Source of the DNA: DATJBF01 sp035516795
Lineage (GTDB): Bacteria > Verrucomicrobiota > Verrucomicrobiia > Palsa-1439
Assembly (NCBI GenBank): GCA_035516795.1
Contig: DATIZX010000013.1
Location: forward strand, 1-10,117
Reading direction: 5' to 3'
Length of the DNA stretch: 10,117 nucleotides
The stretch's first letter is position 1. The number at the start of each line of letters is the position of its first letter. The notes beneath the pieces are model-generated. The model did not search any database. It was not told the DNA's origin and saw only the letters and a program-made list of their open reading frames with translations. A program made the translations under genes and the position numbers. Positions 1-8,056 of the stretch are shown piece after piece.

Positions 1-111
1 TAAAGGTCGTCGCCCGGTTTGTGCCGCAGCACCGACGTAGCGGAACCGAAATACCGGGCCCCCTTCCTCCACGTTTACAGATGGGCACGCACAAACAGTA
101 ATTCGCTGCAT
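1..111 (-). CDS. Possible N-terminal fragment of an unidentified protein, running off the left edge
   Basis: From the ATG at 111-109 on the minus strand the frame stays open for 37 codons to the window edge. It begins MQRITVCACPSVNVEEGG and continues to YVGAAAQTGRRPL. A GAGG lies directly before the ATG, which is too close to be a good ribosome binding site. An open frame this short is common by chance in GC-rich DNA and I recognise no family in it. The rest of the first 257 bases shows no convincing gene, RNA or terminator. A weak hairpin at 201-225 (GAGGTT...AACCTC, long loop) lies downstream of the PEP-CTERM gene and has no T tract. Confidence 0.18.
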   Translation of the reverse strand, partial: MQRITVCACPSVNVEEGGPVFRFRYVGAAAQTGRRPL

Positions 112-257
112 CCTCGAAGAGGGAGTTCTTCAGCGGAATCAATAGTTAGATGTGACCCCTAGCCGTTTACTTTCGAATCCCATTTGGAGGCGGCGCTTCC
201 GAGGTTCAACGACTCGGACAACCTCATGCCCGCAGACGCTGTCAGACACCTAGCGAT

Positions 258-1024
258 TCACTCGCGGACTCCCCACCGGGTCAGACGGTCTTTCCCCCGG
301 GCCCGGCACCAACAGATCAGTCCGCCGACCCCGAAAGAAAACAGGCACCAAGTGCTCGGCTCCGGCACGGCCTCCGGGGAAAATGTGATCGCGTCCAGAA
401 GGATCAAGGCGTTGCCGTAATTAGTGCCCATAGTGAATCTGAGTTCCTCCACGGAAGCCGCAAATGCGGAAACATCGCACCCAAAAAGAACGTTGGTTGA
501 ACTATTGCTCAAGGCTACAAGAGATAAGGTCTGTCCGCCGATTGAAACAAATAGGCTGTTGGTAAGGGTGGCCCCTATCTGCCCAAGCTGAAGTTCGCTC
601 TCAAACTGGACGGACTTCGCCCATGAAGGGATCAGGCCGGTCTGGGCGATGCTTGCCGGCTGCGCTCCTTCGTACGCGTAGCCTCCATCTTGGATAATGG
701 CCGAATACGCTCCCTCAAGTGATGGTATCGCAGGCTCATCCGGAAAAGCCGGATACTGAGGCCCAATGATGCCCACATTGGCGTTGCCCAGCGTGATACC
801 GTTGTGACCGACCTCCGTCAGTTGATTCGGCCGATATATGCTGTCCAGCCGGGAAGCGCATCCTCGACAGGTGCCGTTTCCCACTGGTCCGACGGCAAAT
901 CGCTCACATCCGCATCTTCAAAATCAAGATTCCGGAAAGTCTGCGCGAAAAGATCGGACCCGCAGATCAGGCACGGCACAAGGCAGAGAAGTAGCAAATT
1001 TCTACTTACCATATACGATACCAT
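258..1024 (-). pseudogene. PEP-CTERM sorting-domain exported protein gene, split by a frameshift
   Basis: Two minus-strand frames together read as one protein. The first starts at ATG 1024 (or ATG 1012) with a clear signal peptide (MVSRNLLLLCLVPCLICG...LFAQ), continues FRNLDFEDADVSDL and DALPGWTAYIG, and stops at TGA 820-818. The second frame resumes at about 828 with NQLTEVGHNGITLGNANVGI and runs to TGA 260-258. It ends in a PEP-CTERM tail: VPEPST (codons at about 368-351), a hydrophobic segment (CLFSFGVGGLICWC) and a basic end. The break lies at about 828-832: one inserted base there would restore roughly 255 residues and a natural 'GWTAYIG-x-NQLTEV' junction. PEP-CTERM tails are known to direct exported proteins to exosortase-dependent processing at the cell surface; no exosortase is in this window. 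The function of the body is unknown. The break may be a real mutation or a sequencing error. The basic tail after the membrane segment is longer than usual. Confidence 0.75.
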
Positions 1025-1053
1025 ACTCGCTTGTGCCGTGCTCGGCAAATCTC

Positions 1054-1075
1054 ATATTCCCGAATTATTCCCGAA
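1054..1075. repeat. 11-bp tandem direct repeat upstream of the PEP-CTERM gene
   Basis: ATATTCCCGAA is followed immediately by TTATTCCCGAA (plus strand), differing at one position. On the coding strand this reads as two TTCGGGAATA units, 30 bp upstream of the ATG at 1024. The position would suit an operator or activator site, but no regulator is identified and two copies could be chance. Confidence 0.35.
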
Positions 1076-1128
1076 GTGCTCATGAAGACAAGGTCCAGTC
1101 ATACTCATCTCGATACACTTTCCAATTA

Positions 1129-4100
1129 TTACTTCCTTACCAAGGGGTCGCCGATTGCTTGGAAGCACGCCGTATGTCTGCTTGCCCAAGCGCACTCGCT
1201 GAACAAGTAGCCCATTTCCCACATGCCGAAATAAGCCGTGGCAATGTTAACGTTAACACCCAGTGGTTCCTCGACATGGCTAACTGCGCCTACAGGCGTG
1301 TTCTCATAGTTTGTTCCTCCCCAAGCGCTCGCCGAAAACCAGCGCGCAACGCAGCCTTGATCTTGGCCCTCTGAATCGCCGCAATCTCTCATGCCGTTGT
1401 ATGATTCCCGAGTTTCAATGATCCACCAGCTGTTTGAGCTGCCCAACCAACGGATGGACCCATCGATGGCATAAGTGTAGCGGAGTTCTCCACTGTGCAT
1501 ACCACGGCTAATATAGCCTCTTATGCAGCTTCCCGTCGTGATCACCGCGTTGGAACTGCACGTAATGCTGGCATTCGGATTCTGTGCCTGAATCGAAGCC
1601 GCAACGTCACTTGGACAGCCCCCTGGGTAATCGTCCAAATAATAGGTGCTGTTTGCGTAACCGGCTTCCGACGCAGAGATAATCACGTTGCTCCTATACA
1701 TGCTTGCCACTTTGTCGATGTAGGCTTCGCAATCCGCCAATGTTGCCATATTGAGCGCTGTCACCAAACAGGTCGTTCCCGGATAGTTGGTAGCAACAAA
1801 TGGACAATTCGACCCTTCGTAATAGGGCCAGCCCGTATCAATTGCTCCAAAATACTTAAAAACGGGAGGGAATTGCATGCACCGGCTGATCCGATGCTGA
1901 ACCGAGGGGGGCGGGCAGCCGGTACTACAGCCATCATCCACGCGGGACGGCATGTCGTACATAAGCACCACATAGTGGATGTTCGTCTTTGAGAGGATGA
2001 AGTTGATGATCGGATTGATGATCTGATTCGTAAGATCCCCGGCCGAAATTGTTTCAACGTTGCCCACGCCATAAGTGGTGCAGTTGCAAGCCAGGACATT
2101 GGCATCGGCGAAACCGGGCCGATGATTGATGTAATAGTCCTTGCAGGCAGAACTATCAGGGAAATTCGCGTTGGAATTATAAACGACCAGCACTTCATTC
2201 GACACAACCACGCTTGATGTCCCGTTCGAATTGACCGTCACGGTCGTGCTTCCTGAGGTAAAGCCACCGGAACAATTGGCGTCAGAGACCGACGTGATAG
2301 TATACGTTTGCGTCGAAGGGGGGCCGACGGTGCGAGTCACCAAGTTGTGGGTCAGATTGCTTTGTACGACGCCGTCCGACCAAGTCACGGTCCAAGGGGA
2401 AACGCCCTGCAGACTCGCCGAAATCGTGGCCTGCCCTCCCATCAGGCAAATCAAGGCAGGGGCGTTGCTAACCAAAGCGGCCGGCTGAGGCTTGACGGTG
2501 ACCGACGTGCACGACGTGTAATTTGTCGAGCCTGTACAGCCGTTCACGGTTACGGCAACGCAGTACACGCCGGACGCGCTGGTCGGTGCATTTTCAATGG
2601 AGGGGTTTTGGTCGGTTGAACTGAAATTCGGCCCGGTCCAACTGTAGGAAGCGTCGGGGCCGCCAGAAACAGACAAGTTTAACGTTTGCCCTTCACAAAT
2701 CGGGCTGTTACTGGTCGGCTGTGGAGCGGTGACAACCACGGAGACACAATTCGTTAATGATGTGCAACCGCTGGCGTTTACCGCGACGCAATACTGCCCG
2801 GCTGCGCATGGCTGCACATCGCCGATCGATGGGTTTTGGTCGGTAGAGGTGAAACCGTTCGGCCCGGTCCAAGCATACGCTGCCCCGGCGACGCTTGGCA
2901 CCGAAAGGGTCAATGTCCCACCTACCGGGACGGGACTGTTGGCGCTCGGGGGTGGGGCCATTTGAGTCACCGTGATTGAGCCAGAGTTAGAGCAGGCGGA
3001 CAAACCACTGTTACTAGCAGTGAAATCGAGGGTTACCGGACATACCGAAGAAGCAGTAAACGTGGGATAAGCTGAGCTTTGCCCTGCAAGCAGGGTACCG
3101 CCGTTGACTGTCCAAGTGTAGACGCGCACGATTCCATACTTGAATATGTTTCCCCCCAAGAAGGTTGTGCCGTAGAAATATCCGTCCAAGACGCTTTGCG
3201 CGAGCGGCGTAGATGCAATTCCTGGCAGTCCGCCATCAGCACCACCGGTGAATTCATATATCGGAGTCAATATGCCCTGCGGGGTGATCCTGAAAAGCGT
3301 GCCATAGCCCCACCCTCCGCCCAACCCTCCCCAGACAGTCGTCCCGTAGAAGTTGCCATCCGATCCTTGCACCAGCCCTTGCTGGGGCGAATAGCCGTCG
3401 GGTGATCCGGCGAAGCTATAAAGTGGGGTAAATTCGCCATTGGTCGTGATCATAAAGACCGTGCCCCCCCCACTCGTACCGCCGGATGCAGTCGTCCCAT
3501 ATAAACTGCCGCTACTGTCCTGAATGAGTGTCCCCTCTGGGCTGCCTCCGTCTATCCCGCCGCTAAACGTGTGTAAAGTCACGAAGGTAGTGCCGTCGGT
3601 GCTGATCTTGAAAACGGAGCCCCAGTTATTCGTGTACCCAGTAGTTGTGCCATACAGGTATCTGTCGGAACCTTGCAATAACCCCGCTGCCGGGAACGCG
3701 CCATCAGGGCCTGCGCTGAAAGCATAAAGGTTGGTCAGGATGCCTTGGGGCGTCAGCTTGAATACGGTTCCGTAACCCAAGAAACAAGGATCACCGCAGC
3801 CGTAACCAGGATATAACGTGCAGAACCAGCAATTGTTTGACCCGCCGTATTGAGTCACCCCGTAAAAACTGCCATCCTGACCCTGGATAAGACCACCCAC
3901 GGGACAAGACCCGCCCGGCGCGGCTGGAAAAACATACAGATTCGATAAGACGCCTTCTGGGGTTAATCGAAAGATTGTGCCGTACCCGTACCAAGTCGAG
4001 TAGCAAACGTTCTGGTGCTCACTGCCTCCCTTATCGCACTCCCCGTAAAAATTACCATCATTGCCCTGAATTGGCACCAATGGTTCTAATCCGTTCGAAA

Positions 4101-4857
4101 CCGTGCTAAACGTGTATAAGGGGAGTACGGTGCCTTGTGGAGTCATCTTGAAGATATAATCATACGTATAGTCGCCATTATCCAGATACGCGACTCCGTA
4201 AAAATTGCTGTCGATCTTACTTTGCATCATTCCACGAGGCGATGCGCCGTTAAAGCTGTAAACAGGTACAAGATTCGGGATTGCCGAGACCGTATTCGTT
4301 CCCGAGTTTGCATATACCGTGCTCGACGTGATTGTCTGCATCGGGTCGGGTTTGAGTGGGTCCGTGCCATTCCGATACTCCTCCAGGTTGTTGAAGCAGT
4401 CGCCATCGGGATCACAGATCGCGCAGTTAGTGCTGTCGATCGTCTGCCAGTCGTTAGGGAAGTGCTGTATCCGCCACCAAAGAGGTATGCCGTCGCAGAA
4501 ATTGTCAATCGAGACCCAAGCGGGGGCCAATCCGGCGCAGCTAGTTTGGGCTACCAGCTCGTATTCTCCCGGGTCCGGATAGCTGCCACCCGTGAGACTG
4601 TAGATCGTCACTGATAGGGGGGTGCTAGTAGGACTGCAATCAACGCAATGTTGAATCTTAATGCAAACCGCTGTGAAACTGTTGCTCGTTGGCGCCGAAT
4701 TCGTGCAATAGTTTGTCCATGCCCAAGCCAATGCGTTCGAATACACGAGTATGCTCCCCGAGTCCGGGCATCCCGTTGCCTGCGCCGAACGAACGGGCCA
4801 GCTGGCAACGGCTATGATAGCCACCGCAAACCAGAACCTTCTGCAATGCCAGTTCAT
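1129..4857 (-). CDS. Exported GloVer-repeat protein with Ig-like modules and a C-terminal TIGR03790-like domain
   Basis: This 1242-residue protein starts with a signal peptide (residues 1-27, ending RSAQA). A cysteine-rich N-terminal region follows to about 170 and contains a calcium-binding-like segment, DPDGDCFNNLEEYRNGTDPL (149-168). Residues 196-586 hold about seven Gloeo/Verruco repeats of the form 'GLIQGxDGxFYGTT...GGGTVFKLTPQG...LYxF'. Residues 636-876 hold three Ig/PKD-like modules, two of them near duplicates (YAWTGPNGFTSTDQNPS, SYSWTGPNFSSTDQNPS). From about 886 to the end lies a TIGR03790-like region: VLVVYNSN, YVVLMYDMPSRV, SWWIIETRESYNGMRD, NTPVGAVSHVEEPLG and a terminal AIGDPLVRK resembling the ends of gingipain-type (C25) proteins. 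I see no PEP-CTERM tail or lipobox. Its ATG overlaps the TPR gene's stop as ATGA, so it is probably translationally coupled and is the last gene of the operon. Known members are predicted surface or secreted proteins without an assigned function; adhesion or proteolysis would be a guess. Confidence 0.9.
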   Translation of the reverse strand: MNWHCRRFWFAVAIIAVASWPVRSAQATGCPDSGSILVYSNALAWAWTNYCTNSAPTSNSFTAVCIKIQHCVDCSPTSTPLSVTIYSLTGGSYPDPGEYELVAQTSCAGLAPAWVSIDNFCDGIPLWWRIQHFPNDWQTIDSTNCAICDPDGDCFNNLEEYRNGTDPLKPDPMQTITSSTVYANSGTNTVSAIPNLVPVYSFNGASPRGMMQSKIDSNFYGVAYLDNGDYTYDYIFKMTPQGTVLPLYTFSTVSNGLEPLVPIQGNDGNFYGECDKGGSEHQNVCYSTWYGYGTIFRLTPEGVLSNLYVFPAAPGGSCPVGGLIQGQDGSFYGVTQYGGSNNCWFCTLYPGYGCGDPCFLGYGTVFKLTPQGILTNLYAFSAGPDGAFPAAGLLQGSDRYLYGTTTGYTNNWGSVFKISTDGTTFVTLHTFSGGIDGGSPEGTLIQDSSGSLYGTTASGGTSGGGTVFMITTNGEFTPLYSFAGSPDGYSPQQGLVQGSDGNFYGTTVWGGLGGGWGYGTLFRITPQGILTPIYEFTGGADGGLPGIASTPLAQSVLDGYFYGTTFLGGNIFKYGIVRVYTWTVNGGTLLAGQSSAYPTFTASSVCPVTLDFTASNSGLSACSNSGSITVTQMAPPPSANSPVPVGGTLTLSVPSVAGAAYAWTGPNGFTSTDQNPSIGDVQPCAAGQYCVAVNASGCTSLTNCVSVVVTAPQPTSNSPICEGQTLNLSVSGGPDASYSWTGPNFSSTDQNPSIENAPTSASGVYCVAVTVNGCTGSTNYTSCTSVTVKPQPAALVSNAPALICLMGGQATISASLQGVSPWTVTWSDGVVQSNLTHNLVTRTVGPPSTQTYTITSVSDANCSGGFTSGSTTVTVNSNGTSSVVVSNEVLVVYNSNANFPDSSACKDYYINHRPGFADANVLACNCTTYGVGNVETISAGDLTNQIINPIINFILSKTNIHYVVLMYDMPSRVDDGCSTGCPPPSVQHRISRCMQFPPVFKYFGAIDTGWPYYEGSNCPFVATNYPGTTCLVTALNMATLADCEAYIDKVASMYRSNVIISASEAGYANSTYYLDDYPGGCPSDVAASIQAQNPNASITCSSNAVITTGSCIRGYISRGMHSGELRYTYAIDGSIRWLGSSNSWWIIETRESYNGMRDCGDSEGQDQGCVARWFSASAWGGTNYENTPVGAVSHVEEPLGVNVNIATAYFGMWEMGYLFSECAWASRHTACFQAIGDPLVRK
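2491..2952 (-). repeat. Duplicated Ig/PKD-like module pair inside the GloVer-repeat gene
   Basis: The stretch encodes residues 636-789. The two modules share WTGPN, STDQNPSI and a CVAV...GCT core. At the DNA level GGGTTTTGGTCGGT occurs at 2831-2844 and again at 2603-2616, and both copies are followed by TTCGGCCCGGTCCA. This offset of 228 bp suggests a fairly recent internal duplication. Confidence 0.75.
3100..4272 (-). repeat. Array of about seven GloVer (TIGR03803-type) protein repeats
   Basis: Units of roughly 50-70 residues begin at about residues 196, 248, 308, 378, 429, 480 and 534. Each has the core 'Q..DG.FYGTT', a glycine-rich turn, 'GTVFKLTPQG' and 'L Y.F'. Some units carry cysteine-rich insertions (residues 281-292 and 341-360), and the last unit is degenerate. 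Such repeats are predicted to fold as beta-propeller-like blades; that structural statement is inference. Confidence 0.85.
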
Positions 4858-7331
4858 TGGTTCACACCCGGGGCTTGCTTCAAACGTACGAAATACGGAA
4901 TCACGGGTTTATGCACCAATGCCTCAGTAACCAATTGCTGGCCCACGGTCGCGTTCCCTTTGGCAATCAGACAACGCCCTTTGAGGTACTGACAGTCCCA
5001 GTGGAAATGCCCGGCCCAGCGTCTGTTCGGGCTCATCGGAATTCCCTGTTCGAGATTGATTGCCTTGGCCAAGGCGTCAGCATAATTGCCAGCATTGTAG
5101 TCTTCGGTCGCGGTCTCAAGATACATCTGTTGGGCAAACAGACTTGTCGTTGGTTGTTGCTGAAATGCGGTGATGGCCAGGTTTCGAACGTTCACCTTGT
5201 CGCCGCGCGCTTTCGCCTCTTGGGACATCCGATACAGGATGTGGCCTACAAACATCGAATCGTCCGGCACGCACGATATCAACTTTTGACAGAGGGCCTG
5301 GGCTTCCGTGCTTTGACCGTTCTTCTCCAAGGCCCTGATCAGAATGTAGTACGTCGCATATCGCATCCGATCATCTAGCGACTTGTTATCGAGGTCTGGC
5401 TGAAAGGCGCCGAGCCGCTGGGCCAGCCAGCCATAGTTTCCAAAGACATCAAGCCGTCGGGCGATCATGTATTCCCACCGAAGACGCTTGTGAGGGTCGG
5501 GTTCAGCCTTCACTTGCGCTTCGGCGTTGGTCAGGCCGGCTTCCAATAGTTGACTTGCCAATCCCTGGTCGCTGTGTTGCCACAAATACTGCGCGATATC
5601 CAATTGCAGTTCGGCATCGTGGGACTGGAGCGCAGCAGATTGCACGTCCCCCAGGTGCAGGGCAGCTTGGGATGCACTTCCCAGTGCCTGTTCCAGCCGG
5701 ATCAGATTGGCATAAGCGTGGAGCTTGTACTGTGGCAAGGTGTCCGGTCGCGACAGAAACGCCTGGTACCACGTCACGGCGTTAGTCAAATTGCCGCCTG
5801 CCTCTGCCAGCGTTGCCAGGTGCACTTGGGCCATTCCAGCAAGGGCCGTCGACGGATACGAGGAGACGATCTGCTGCCACCGCACGGCAGCGGTGTTCGC
5901 GTGTCCGTTGGCCAACCAAATCTTGCCCAAGCGATAGATTGCGTACGCGCGGGCATCGTCGGTGGGCAGGGCGGGAGCCGAGGATAGCAGCGCTTGCTCC
6001 GTCTGAGTCGCCCCGACCGTGTTGGTTTGGTTCAGTTGCGCCTCCAGAAGCCGCACCTGCGCGTCCACGTTGGAGCGCCAGCTCTTGCTGGGTCGTGTTG
6101 CCGCTTGGCGGTAGAAGCTCTCTACGCCTACCCAATCCCGGCGCATCCGCGCATCAACGGCCAGTTCGATGAGAGCCCTGCGGGCGACTTCATTGGTGGC
6201 GGTCGCCGCGACTTGGGCCGCATAATCCCGCCATCGGGGGTCTGCCTGATCGCGCAGGACGCCAGCGATCCGGTTCAGGTACGCCGGTAACTCGCCGCTG
6301 GAGGCAAATGCCTGCTGTCCCGCCGCCATCAGCGTTTGTGCATCGGCCTGTCGCCCGGCGCGCAACAGCAACCGAACCGATTGCTGGTAGGCCGTAATCG
6401 TCTTCTCCTCGGCCGGAGCCGCCGCGATGGCTTGCTCGTAATAGCCCAGCGCAGCGTCCATTTGACCCAGCGCACGCTTGACGTGCCCGGCCAGGATCAA
6501 TGCTTGGACCTGCCGGTCTCCCGTCGTGGTGACGGACTGGGCGAGAAACCGGTCAGCACCATCGGCGTTGCCGTACATCCAGTAATGGTGGGCCAAATGG
6601 TAGCTCATCGATGCTTGAGCAGCGGCATTGGTGGGAGCACCGGCCATTTCATTGGCCAAGGCATCGGCCTTGTCGTAGAGGTGGCTGTATAGATACTGAT
6701 CTAGGCGTCGGAATTTCTCTTTGAGATACACCGGCCGGTGAGACTCGTCGGTGATCTCCGTGGCGCCTTCGCCGGCCGTCATTGCGCGAAGCTTGTCGCG
6801 GGCGAGAAATGCAAGCTTCGCCGTCGGCTGCTGGCTAATGATTGTCTGGTACCAGTCGGTGGCCGATTCCGAATCGCCAGCTACCAACAATAGATCTCCC
6901 AATTCCATCGCGGCGTTCAGTTCGTAGCGGCTGTTGGGATACTGCTGCCACACGATATCGAACTCAGCGATGGCTTGCTCGCCGTCACCCAACGCCTCAT
7001 ATGCGCGCCCCAGGTAATAGTGCGCGTTGGCTACCAGCATGACGTTGGTCGTGCCCGTGGCCAGCGCGTCTTGAAGGACTTCCACCTCGTCACCGAAATC
7101 CTTGAGGCGGTAATCTATGATGGCCAGATCGACGGATAGCTTGGCTCGCTCGTCTGATGACAGAGTCGGGTCGGCCAATTTCTGCTGGAGGAGTTGGGCC
7201 CGTATCTCCGGAGCATTCTCCTGTCGTCGCGGTTTGCGAGCACCTGCGCTGGCTGCCAGCGCGGGGATGATCAGGCACAGAAGGCAACGGAGTGCCCGCA
7301 CCCGGCTTGGGTAGAATGTGGACAACGTCAT
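4854..7331 (-). CDS. Exported tetratricopeptide (TPR) repeat protein
   Basis: This 825-residue protein has an N-terminal signal peptide (basic to about residue 15, then CLLCLIIPALAASAGA, cleavage near 31). The rest is almost entirely helical repeats. Clear TPR units are at about 98-131 (HYYLGRAYEALGDGEQAIAE), 135-168 (AMELGDLLLVAGDSESAT), 276-306 (GHVKRALGQMDAALGYYEQA), 462-493 (AYAIYRLGKIWLANGHANTA) and 498-530. Weaker ones extend to the C terminus, for example 741-760 and 784-806. No catalytic domain or later membrane segment is seen, so a periplasmic scaffold or partner-binding role is likely. The ATG overlaps the stop of the nucleosidase-like gene by 4 bp (ATGA at 7328-7331), and its own stop overlaps the start of the GloVer gene in the same way. 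Several TPR proteins of this kind assemble surface or envelope complexes, so the GloVer protein is a natural candidate partner; this is inferred from position only. Confidence 0.88.
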   Translation of the reverse strand: MTLSTFYPSRVRALRCLLCLIIPALAASAGARKPRRQENAPEIRAQLLQQKLADPTLSSDERAKLSVDLAIIDYRLKDFGDEVEVLQDALATGTTNVMLVANAHYYLGRAYEALGDGEQAIAEFDIVWQQYPNSRYELNAAMELGDLLLVAGDSESATDWYQTIISQQPTAKLAFLARDKLRAMTAGEGATEITDESHRPVYLKEKFRRLDQYLYSHLYDKADALANEMAGAPTNAAAQASMSYHLAHHYWMYGNADGADRFLAQSVTTTGDRQVQALILAGHVKRALGQMDAALGYYEQAIAAAPAEEKTITAYQQSVRLLLRAGRQADAQTLMAAGQQAFASSGELPAYLNRIAGVLRDQADPRWRDYAAQVAATATNEVARRALIELAVDARMRRDWVGVESFYRQAATRPSKSWRSNVDAQVRLLEAQLNQTNTVGATQTEQALLSSAPALPTDDARAYAIYRLGKIWLANGHANTAAVRWQQIVSSYPSTALAGMAQVHLATLAEAGGNLTNAVTWYQAFLSRPDTLPQYKLHAYANLIRLEQALGSASQAALHLGDVQSAALQSHDAELQLDIAQYLWQHSDQGLASQLLEAGLTNAEAQVKAEPDPHKRLRWEYMIARRLDVFGNYGWLAQRLGAFQPDLDNKSLDDRMRYATYYILIRALEKNGQSTEAQALCQKLISCVPDDSMFVGHILYRMSQEAKARGDKVNVRNLAITAFQQQPTTSLFAQQMYLETATEDYNAGNYADALAKAINLEQGIPMSPNRRWAGHFHWDCQYLKGRCLIAKGNATVGQQLVTEALVHKPVIPYFVRLKQAPGVNQ

Positions 7332-8056
7332 GAGAATCCCTTACCCGGCAATCGATCAATCAATCTTCGTAGCGCGCAAAGCACGGAAGGGATGACCGAC
7401 GGCCGCCGGGCATGCAGCGTCTGATCGAAAGTCTGGGGAGCATCCGGGCCGGCTCGATCCGTGATCTCTCGGATGATCACGCATGGCAGATGATGTGACG
7501 CACATTCCTTGGCGATAACGGCCGCACTCATGTCGACGAGGTCCGCGTGATAACTGGTGCGCAACCGGGCACGCTCTCTCTGGTCAGCCACAAAGGCCGC
7601 AACGGTAACAACCGTTCCGACTGCGTGCGCGTCACAGTTCCCGATCCCGGAGAGTGTCCAAGTTGCTCCAGCCGCTGAACCCCCATCAAGAACGGCTTGC
7701 TGGGCAACGACCACTTCACCCACGGCAATCCGGTCGTTCAGTGTGCCAGCTGGGCCGACAGAGACCACTGCCTGGACGTGCCGATCCTCCACCAGCCAGC
7801 GAATCATCGCCGCCACAGAATCCGGGTTCGCGCCCGTCTTGGTTACCAAGAGCGGGTGGCCGTTGAAGCGCGCCTGATAAACCGGTCGGCCACCAAGCTC
7901 CAATGGTCGACCGACCAACTCCACCTCTTTCTTGAATGTCTCCAGATCCCGGTCCAAGGCCGCGAGCACGGCAACGGTTCCCGCACAACCGACCCGCGGA
8001 ATACCGGCCAACAGTGTAAGTGCGATCACCAAACGTTTGGCGATGGATTGCCTCAC
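7328..8056 (-). CDS. Exported nucleoside phosphorylase / MTA-SAH nucleosidase-like protein
   Basis: I chose the GTG at 8056-8054 (242 residues) because it overlaps the RT stop as GTGA, matching the 4-bp overlaps downstream. An AGGAG lies about 12 bases upstream. A longer version from a TTG at 8086 is possible but places residues before the signal peptide. The N terminus is a signal peptide (RQSIAKRLVIALTLLAG...VGCA). The domain begins at about residue 26 with TVAVLAALDRDLETF and matches the PNP_UDP_1 fold: VTKTGANPDSVAAM (71-84), VVSVGPAGTL (97-106), VDMSAAVIAKEC (174-185), REITDRAG (196-203) and TFD (209-211). By alignment from memory with E. coli MTA/SAH nucleosidase, catalytic Glu12 becomes Asp37, ribose-binding Glu174 in VEMEA becomes Ser177 in VDMSA, and Asp197 is kept as Asp200. 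Family enzymes cleave or phosphorolyse N-glycosidic bonds of nucleosides. With the glutamate lost, activity and substrate are uncertain, and it may be a binding protein. Export of this normally cytoplasmic fold is unusual. Confidence 0.82.
   Translation of the reverse strand: MRQSIAKRLVIALTLLAGIPRVGCAGTVAVLAALDRDLETFKKEVELVGRPLELGGRPVYQARFNGHPLLVTKTGANPDSVAAMIRWLVEDRHVQAVVSVGPAGTLNDRIAVGEVVVAQQAVLDGGSAAGATWTLSGIGNCDAHAVGTVVTVAAFVADQRERARLRTSYHADLVDMSAAVIAKECASHHLPCVIIREITDRAGPDAPQTFDQTLHARRPSVIPSVLCALRRLIDRLPGKGFS

Noticed and set aside
201..225. Hairpin GAGGTT...AACCTC downstream of the PEP-CTERM gene as a terminator
   Set aside because: Only six pairs with a 13-base loop and no T tract.
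838..1374. Plus-strand open frame of 178 codons
   Set aside because: It lies antisense across the PEP-CTERM gene start and the end of the GloVer gene, has no recognisable domain, and has biased composition typical of a shadow frame.
4135..4614. Plus-strand open frame of 159 codons and similar ones over the GloVer and TPR genes
   Set aside because: Antisense to well-supported repeat proteins; they are arginine-rich and without motifs.
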